From NCBI RefSeq assembly GCF_030407165.1, contig NZ_CP129111.1, positions 2,170,001 to 2,234,000 of the forward strand: 64,000 nucleotides of DNA, in the 5' to 3' direction. Within the stretch, counting starts at the first letter, position 1. Each line of letters opens with the position of its first letter. Under the pieces are notes generated by a model that saw only the letters and a list, made by a program, of their open reading frames with translations, made no database searches and was not told the DNA's origin. The DNA comes from Fontisubflavum oceani (GTDB lineage Bacteria; Pseudomonadota; Alphaproteobacteria; Rhodobacterales; Rhodobacteraceae). Shown here piece by piece: positions 58,788-64,000 of this stretch. The position numbers were made by a program, and so were the translations under genes.

Positions 58788-59971
58788 GCCGCAGCTCCTT
58801 TATGGGCCGCGATGAAGGATTTGATCCGCGCCATGGCCTCTTTGATCACCGGCAGAGGTTGCAGATAGGAGATGCGGATAAAATCGCTCTCGGGTTCGCC
58901 GAACATATCGCCGGGGAAGACCATGACGCCGGTTTCCTGCAGCAGGTTTTCGCAGAACGGCTTGGCCTTCATGCCCGTAGAGGAGATGTTGGTGTAGATA
59001 TAGAACGCCCCACCCGGCGCGCCGTAGCTCAGCCCGGCCTCGGTCAACGCCTCCATCAGATAGGCCCGCCTGTCGGCATAGTCGCGGAAGGTGGCCTCCA
59101 TCTCATCCTGCGGGCCGGTCAGCGCGGCCAGCGCCGCAAATTGCGACACGGTGCAGGTGTTGATCGAGAGCGTGTGGCGCGGTTCGGTCAGTTTCTCGAC
59201 GAAATCCGCCGGTGCCGCCATATACCCCACGCGCCAGCCGGTCATCGCATAGGTTTTGGAGAAGCCATTCAGCGTGATGGTCCGCTCTTTCATGCCCGGC
59301 AGGGTAGCCAGCGACAGATGCTCATGCGGCGGATAGATCAGCTTGGCGTAAATCTCGTCGGCAATGATCAGAATGTCATGTTTGATCGCCAAATCTGCGA
59401 TTTTGCGGATCACGTCCGGCGGTGTCACGGCACCCGTCGGGTTGTTGGGCGAGACCATAACGAACATCCGCGTCTTGGGCGTGATCCGTTTCTCGATCTC
59501 CGCCACATTCAGGGCAAAATCGTCCTTCTGATAGGTCGGTACCGGGATCGGCACACCGCCGCACAAATGCACCGCCGTGTCATAGGTGGTGAAGCGCGGC
59601 GAGGTGATCAGAACCTCGTCGCCCTCCTGCACCAGACCCAACATGCAGAGCATGATGCTTTCCTGAACCCCGGCGGTGACGATGATCTCATCCGCGCTGT
59701 AATCCAGCCCGTACTCAGTTTTCAGATTGTCACAGATCGCCTGCCGCAAAGGCGGCAACCCAGTTGGTCCGGTATAATGATGCTGATTGTCATCAAGCGC
59801 CTGTTTCGCGGCCGCCACAATATGCGCGGGCGTGTGGAAATCCGGATCGCCCCGGCCAAGCGCGATGACGTCATCCAGGCCAGAGGCGATCTCCAGCATT
59901 TTGGTGCGGAACGATCCATCTTCATCGACGATGCGGGGCGCGGTGCGTTGCAGCAAGAGGGATTGGGTCAT
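58784..59971 (-). CDS. Aminotransferase class I/II (PLP-dependent)
   Basis: A 395-residue fold-type I enzyme. The PLP lysine lies in LNGFSKTYAMTGWRVGYM; upstream are the pyridine-nitrogen Asp in ILIIADEIYAKLIY, the MVSPNNPTGAV motif, and the C-terminal Arg in SDFIRISYLQPL. It transfers an amino group between an amino acid and a 2-oxoacid. It is three bases from the next gene and ATGA-linked to the previous one. Substrate not determinable. Confidence 0.93.
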   Translation of the reverse strand: MTQSLLLQRTAPRIVDEDGSFRTKMLEIASGLDDVIALGRGDPDFHTPAHIVAAAKQALDDNQHHYTGPTGLPPLRQAICDNLKTEYGLDYSADEIIVTAGVQESIMLCMLGLVQEGDEVLITSPRFTTYDTAVHLCGGVPIPVPTYQKDDFALNVAEIEKRITPKTRMFVMVSPNNPTGAVTPPDVIRKIADLAIKHDILIIADEIYAKLIYPPHEHLSLATLPGMKERTITLNGFSKTYAMTGWRVGYMAAPADFVEKLTEPRHTLSINTCTVSQFAALAALTGPQDEMEATFRDYADRRAYLMEALTEAGLSYGAPGGAFYIYTNISSTGMKAKPFCENLLQETGVMVFPGDMFGEPESDFIRISYLQPLPVIKEAMARIKSFIAAHKGAAA

Positions 59972-59973
59972 GG

Positions 59974-61209
59974 TCAGTGCATCCTTTTGCCGTCGATGAA
60001 GGTCATCTCGACATGTTCGAGGGCGGTCAGATCTTGGTCGGGGTTGCCGTTCACGACGATCATATCGGCGAGCTTTCCGGCCTCCAGAGTGCCAAGTGTG
60101 TCGCCAAACCCGTTCAGCACGGCAGCGCGCGCCGTGATCGCGCGGAGGGCGTCAAGATTGTCGGGGCAAACGCCGACCTCCACCATGAAACCAAGCTCCG
60201 GCACGATCCGGTCATGTTCCACTGCAGGGCTGCCCGCATCGGTGCCAAACACAATCGGCACACCGGCCTTGGCCGCGCGCACCAGACCATCGAAGCGGGT
60301 CTTGTCGGCCACCGCTTTCTGACGCTCTTCGATCTTCCATTCCGGGATACCGAAGGCGCGGGCAATGTCGGGATTGGCCTGGATCACCAGGGCGGAGAAG
60401 GTGGTGACGATCGGCAGTTTCTTGTCGAGCAGAAGCTGGATCGTCTCGTCGGTCATCGAGCCGCCATGCTCAACGCAATCAATGCCAAATTCCGCCACCC
60501 GTGCGATGCAGTCGTTATAGGTCGCGTGCGCGGTGATCGGAATGCCGTTGCGGTGGCTTTCATCGATCACGGCATGGAGTTCCTCGTCGGTAAACTCCAG
60601 CGTATCGTGGCAGGCCATGATCTTGATTAGGTCGGCACCGCCCTTGACCTGATCGCGCACCGCGCGGCGCATCTCATCCGCGCCAGAGGCTTCGCGGCAG
60701 ACCCAATAGGTATGGCCGCCAGTCTGGATGATCGCCTCGCCCGAGACCAGCAGCCGGGGACCGGGGAAGATGCCCTGCGCCACGGCCTGTTTGGCAAATA
60801 GGTTCGCATTATGCACGCCCAGGTCTCGGACCAGCGTGATCCCGGCGCGCAGGCTCTTGATCATATTGCCGGCGGCTTTGTAGGCGCGGATCTCGGGCGC
60901 GTCGAACATGCTCTGCTGGCTCAACTCATGGATCCCGTCCCAGCTCAGATGCGCATGGCTGTTCATCATGCCGGGCATCAGCGTTTTGCCCTTGGTGTCA
61001 GTGACCTCCGCACCAGCGGGTTCGCTCGCCAGATCGGCACGTGCGCCCACACCGGCGATTTTGCCGTCTTTCATATGCACATACCCGTCTTCGATCACCT
61101 CATCGCCGACGCAGGTGATGACGCGGCCATAAAACAGGCGCTCTACCACGGGCGCGTCAAACATCGGCTTGGTGATTTTCTGGTATTTCCAGGCGGCGGG
61201 TTCGGGCAT
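59974..61209 (-). CDS. Metal-dependent amidohydrolase (imidazolonepropionase/prolidase-like branch)
   Basis: A 411-residue protein: N-terminal small beta domain, then GMMNSHAHLSWDG (His-x-His metal ligands), GGADLIKIMACHD with the carbamylated-lysine candidate, PITAHATYNDCI, CVEHGGSMTD, and the catalytic Asp in IVFGTDAGSPAVEHD. It is typical of the branch including Xaa-Pro/Xaa-Arg dipeptidases and imidazolonepropionase. It hydrolyses an amide or peptide bond. It is in the operon beside the M24 protein, which points to dipeptide- or N-acyl-type substrates. Confidence 0.9.
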   Translation of the reverse strand: MPEPAAWKYQKITKPMFDAPVVERLFYGRVITCVGDEVIEDGYVHMKDGKIAGVGARADLASEPAGAEVTDTKGKTLMPGMMNSHAHLSWDGIHELSQQSMFDAPEIRAYKAAGNMIKSLRAGITLVRDLGVHNANLFAKQAVAQGIFPGPRLLVSGEAIIQTGGHTYWVCREASGADEMRRAVRDQVKGGADLIKIMACHDTLEFTDEELHAVIDESHRNGIPITAHATYNDCIARVAEFGIDCVEHGGSMTDETIQLLLDKKLPIVTTFSALVIQANPDIARAFGIPEWKIEERQKAVADKTRFDGLVRAAKAGVPIVFGTDAGSPAVEHDRIVPELGFMVEVGVCPDNLDALRAITARAAVLNGFGDTLGTLEAGKLADMIVVNGNPDQDLTALEHVEMTFIDGKRMH

Positions 61210-61230
61210 CTTGAGGCTCCTGCTAAAGGG

Positions 61231-62397
61231 TCAAAGGGCAATGACGCGGGCGTCAATCGGGGTGTTGTGTTGGAAGCGCGAGGGCACATCGACACCGGTT
61301 TCGGTCACGATCATCGTGTTGATGGTGCGGTATCCGTCGCGGCCCGGGCGGTAGACGCCGGGCTCGTTGGAGAAGATCATATTGGGCTGGATCGGCGTCG
61401 GGTCGCCGGGGGCGAGCCAGGGCGCTTCATGCCCTTCCAGCCCCATGCCATGACCGATCCGATGGCGGATGGCGGCGCCAAGCCCAGCCTCGCGAAGGGT
61501 CTCCAGCGCGGCCTCATTGGCGGCGGTGCAAGTCTTCCCATTGGCGCAGGCCGCAACCGCCGCATCGTCGCAGGCCGTCATCGCCTGCATAATCCGGCGC
61601 TGCTCGGCGCTGATCTCGCCGACAATCAGGGTGACGCCGCTTTCGGCGTGATAGCCACCGAGGCTCGCGCCGATCCCGGCAATCACGGTTTCGCCGGGCT
61701 GCGGTGTGCGTTCGAGAACCGCGCCATGGGGCAGGGCGGCCCGGGGGCCGGAATGGACCGACGCGGTGATGCCCATCGGCGTGCCGGTGAACGCGGCTTT
61801 GTGTTTCGTCATCAGCGCGCCACGGGCGTGGGTCATGGCATCGGCCATCAGATCGGCCTCTGTCCCGCCCTGGGCGATGATGTCGCCAGCGGCGGCCTGT
61901 AGACGCGTTAGGAAAAGATCCGCAAATCCCGCGGCCTCTGCGGTCAATGCAATCTCTTCTGGCTGCTTGATCGCGCGTTCCAACATGGCGTGATCCGTCA
62001 GGTCGAGCCGGATCAGCCGATCTCGCGCGGCGTCGAGGAGGCTGGCGTCCAATAGATCGATGGCGATGGATTTGCGCCCGATTTGCGCCAACATCCAAAG
62101 GACCGCAGGCAACTCGTCCGGAAATTCGTCATAGAAGCGCAGATCGCTGAGGCCGGTGCCTTCGGCATTCTCCCTCTCCAAACCCGGCAACATCAAGATC
62201 GGCTCACCCGCAACCGGCAGCCAGACCCCCATCGGGCGTTCATTGGCCGACAGAAACAGACCGGTGGCATAGGCGAGATTCGGCGCTCGCAGCAGGAGCA
62301 GGCCATCCAAACCGGCGGCCTCCGCCCGGGCGCGGAGCCGGTCCCGCGCGGCGGCGAAGAATCCCGCGCCAAGCGGCGTGAGCGCCGCATCGGTCAT
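61231..62397 (-). CDS. M24 (creatinase/aminopeptidase P) family protein with lost metal ligands
   Basis: A 388-residue protein with an N-terminal creatinase-type domain (GLDGLLLLRAPNLAYATGLFLSA) and C-terminal pita-bread domain (HRIGHGMGLEGHEAPWLAPGD; FSNEPGVYRPGRDGYRTIN). Of the five usual metal ligands only His (GHGMGL) and one Glu (NEPGVY) are clear: the first Asp position reads Gly (VIAGIGASLGGY), the second Glu-containing (GYHAESGV) and the last Glu reads Asn (RTINTMIVTETG). Creatinase and DoeA-type hydrolases also work without these metals. So it may hydrolyse a guanidino or cyclic amidine-type substrate rather than a peptide. Confidence 0.85.
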   Translation of the reverse strand: MTDAALTPLGAGFFAAARDRLRARAEAAGLDGLLLLRAPNLAYATGLFLSANERPMGVWLPVAGEPILMLPGLERENAEGTGLSDLRFYDEFPDELPAVLWMLAQIGRKSIAIDLLDASLLDAARDRLIRLDLTDHAMLERAIKQPEEIALTAEAAGFADLFLTRLQAAAGDIIAQGGTEADLMADAMTHARGALMTKHKAAFTGTPMGITASVHSGPRAALPHGAVLERTPQPGETVIAGIGASLGGYHAESGVTLIVGEISAEQRRIMQAMTACDDAAVAACANGKTCTAANEAALETLREAGLGAAIRHRIGHGMGLEGHEAPWLAPGDPTPIQPNMIFSNEPGVYRPGRDGYRTINTMIVTETGVDVPSRFQHNTPIDARVIAL

Positions 62398-63482
62398 AAT
62401 GTTGCGCCGGTATAGGGGCCGAGGCCCACGAGTTTGGTCTTTAGCCCCAGTTCCTGACCCAGGGCCTGCATATCGGCCAGCACCACATCGTCAATCGGCA
62501 CGCCGTCGGCGGCTTTGGCGGCGGTTCGGCGGGCTTCCTGCTCGCCGGGCACCAGGATTTCATCGAATCCAGGCCGCAGCGCGCGGGTCTTGGCCATCTG
62601 CACAAACTCGCCCATGCGTTTGGCATAGTCGTCGGGGTCCATGAACCAACTGATGTCGATGGCCTGGAAGTAATGCGACACATCCAGTTTCTTCGGATCG
62701 GAATAAGGCGTCAGGCCAAAGCCGCCGCCCGAGAGCACACCGGTCATCGCTTCGGTCATGAAGGCGAGGCCATAGCCTTTGTGCCCGCCAATCCCCAGCA
62801 ACGGCCCTTTTAGCGCCGCCGCCGGGTCGTCGGTCTCATCCCCCTCTGGCGTGATGGCCCAATCGAGCGGCATTTTTTTGCCCTCGCGGATCAGCCAATT
62901 CATCATGCCCTTGCCGGCGGTCGTGATCGCGATGTCGAGCACCGTGGGGAAGCCCTGATCCGACGGCGCCGCGATGGACCAGGGGTTGGTGCCGGTCACG
63001 CCTTCGCGCCCGCCCCAGGGCGCCATTTCCGGGCCCGCATTGGTGTAGGCAATGCCGATGCAGCCATGATCCAGCGCCTGGCAGGCATGGACCGCGCTGG
63101 AGCCGTAATGGGTCGAATTGCGCACAATCACCGTGCCGATCCCGCCCTCCTTGGCCTTCTTGATCGCCAGCTGCATGGCTTTGGCGGCGGCAACCGTGCC
63201 AATCCCGTTATGGGCGTCGACCAGGGCCAGTGCCGGGCCTTCTTTGACGATGGACCAATCGGCGCGCGGGTTCACCTCGCCATTGCCGATCCGTTCGTGA
63301 TAGCGGCGCAGCCGGGCCACGCCCTGACCCTGACCGGGGTGAAATCTGAGTTCAGAGAAGATCAGTGCATCAGCAAAAATGCCTGCGTCTTCCGGAGTCA
63401 GGCCAAGCGCCTCGAAGCCTTCGGAGACGAAGCTCCGCAACTGATCGCGGTCGACATTGGTCATTGGGATCGGCTGGCTCAT
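62394..63482 (-). CDS. Ldh family oxidoreductase (malate/L-lactate/ureidoglycolate dehydrogenase-like)
   Basis: A 362-residue NAD(P)H-dependent dehydrogenase of the malate/sulfolactate family. The catalytic His lies in RNSTHYGSSAVHACQA; other family blocks are EGVTGTNPWSIAAPSDQG, ALKGPLLGIGGHKGYGLAFM and the SGGGFGLTPY loop. It oxidises a 2-hydroxyacid-like group or reduces an oxo group; ureidoglycolate dehydrogenase belongs here. It is coupled by ATGA overlaps to both neighbours. Confidence 0.9.
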   Translation of the reverse strand: MSQPIPMTNVDRDQLRSFVSEGFEALGLTPEDAGIFADALIFSELRFHPGQGQGVARLRRYHERIGNGEVNPRADWSIVKEGPALALVDAHNGIGTVAAAKAMQLAIKKAKEGGIGTVIVRNSTHYGSSAVHACQALDHGCIGIAYTNAGPEMAPWGGREGVTGTNPWSIAAPSDQGFPTVLDIAITTAGKGMMNWLIREGKKMPLDWAITPEGDETDDPAAALKGPLLGIGGHKGYGLAFMTEAMTGVLSGGGFGLTPYSDPKKLDVSHYFQAIDISWFMDPDDYAKRMGEFVQMAKTRALRPGFDEILVPGEQEARRTAAKAADGVPIDDVVLADMQALGQELGLKTKLVGLGPYTGATL

Positions 63483-64000
63483 GCGCTCAGCTCCAGGATA
63501 TCGGCGATATTGGTGCCGGGCGCCTCGAAGCTGCCCAATTGTCCGGCGGGGGCGGTCATCACCACGGTCATGCCTGGGCCATAGCCCGCGCGGGGGCCGT
63601 CGGTTTGCCCGACAATCCCGATGCTCATCGCGCCTCTGAGATAGCCGTGATTATAGCGGCTGTCGGTGTCTTGGATGGCCACGACATCGCCAAGGCGCAG
63701 GTTGTCGAGCCCGTGTTTCGCAAGCTCGGCCCGATCGGTCGATTGGATATGCAGAGAGCCGCCTTCCGAGGTCAAACCGGCGCCCGCGCCGACGAAATGC
63801 GGTGGCACCGTGCCACAGACGCCAATCTTCAGCACACCGTCTTCCAGACGTTTGGGCAGCGCGTCAAAGAGCGCGGGCGAGAGGGATTTGAAGGACACCT
63901 CCGGGCAGTCCGGCACCGCCAGGCCGACGCCCTCGCTTTTGACAAGAATTTGATCATCCACGGCGATCTTGCGCCGCGTCTCAACATCGAAATGGATGAT
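63479..64000 (-). CDS. DUF4438 family protein (5' end outside window)
   Basis: The frame is open to the window edge (the last codons read IIHFDVETRRKIA), so the GTG at 63961 is internal and the protein continues beyond 64000. The seen part, with GVCGTVPPHFVGAGAGLTS, GDVVAIQDTDSRYNHGYLRG, GYGPGMTVVM and FEAPGTNIADILELS, matches DUF4438, a family often encoded beside amidohydrolases. Function unknown. Confidence 0.8.
   Translation of the reverse strand: MIHFDVETRRKIAVDDQILVKSEGVGLAVPDCPEVSFKSLSPALFDALPKRLEDGVLKIGVCGTVPPHFVGAGAGLTSEGGSLHIQSTDRAELAKHGLDNLRLGDVVAIQDTDSRYNHGYLRGAMSIGIVGQTDGPRAGYGPGMTVVMTAPAGQLGSFEAPGTNIADILELSA

Noticed and set aside
58802..60322. 506-codon plus-strand open frame
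   Set aside because: Antisense shadow of the aminotransferase and amidohydrolase genes.
1..64000. CRISPR arrays, cas genes, rRNA genes
   Set aside because: No regularly spaced repeats of CRISPR type, no Cas1-like protein and no rRNA sequence were seen in the window.

Overview
The window is chromosomal DNA of a GC-rich alphaproteobacterium, most likely a Rhodobacterales (Roseobacter-group) member. The evidence is the gene order hisD - UPF0262 - low-molecular-weight phosphatase - infA - maf - short RNase E/G - yacG followed by tRNA-Phe, which is typical of that group, together with the codon use and several families seen mainly there. Identification is from reading translated sequence only; no database search was possible.

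Layout. (1) 1-7052: housekeeping operon, with an NTF2-like protein, a second GNAT acetyltransferase and a nitrilase-family amidase inserted between the phosphatase and infA, ending in tRNA-Phe(GAA). (2) 7008-23680: a 16.7 kb element integrated into the 3' end of tRNA-Phe and bounded by 45 bp direct repeats that differ at one base. It carries a tyrosine integrase next to the tRNA, a type IIG (Eco57I-like) restriction-modification protein, a DUF6641-like protein, a family B DNA polymerase with exonuclease and polymerase motifs, two more tyrosine recombinases, small unknown genes, a broken HMCES/YedK-like protein, and a TetR regulator divergent from a small membrane protein. Self-encoded PolB, tyrosine recombinase, tRNA att site and R-M are the hallmarks of pipolins, so this is a candidate alphaproteobacterial pipolin, apparently decaying. 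(3) 23681-40241: accessory region with small orphan genes, a GIY-YIG protein, IS3 and IS1182 remnants, a giant Calx-beta/Ig-repeat autotransporter-like adhesin, a serine-recombinase C-terminal fragment, an AraC regulator, an AlkB-like dioxygenase overlapping a BMT5-like methyltransferase, and a tRNA 3'-half-like relic. (4) 40846-44786: RidA, LysR regulator, aldehyde dehydrogenase and M19 dipeptidase, with matching TTTCA-N7-TGAAA palindromes at both promoters. (5) 44944-64000: a peptide-type ABC importer with its GntR regulator (two near-identical candidate operators), a heterodimeric ABC exporter, and a translationally coupled catabolic operon (two amidohydrolases, TIM-barrel-like protein, aminotransferase, M24 hydrolase lacking metal ligands, Ldh-type dehydrogenase, DUF4438) that runs off the right edge. 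These genes probably import and degrade an amide- or peptide-like compound whose identity the sequence does not give.

Quality caveat. About ten otherwise well-conserved genes are split by single-base shifts, mostly in short homopolymers, including the housekeeping RNase G-like gene. This pattern looks like residual sequencing error. In-frame stop codons (TGA, TAA, TGA, TAG), by contrast, occur only in mobile-element or recombinase-associated genes and look like genuine decay.
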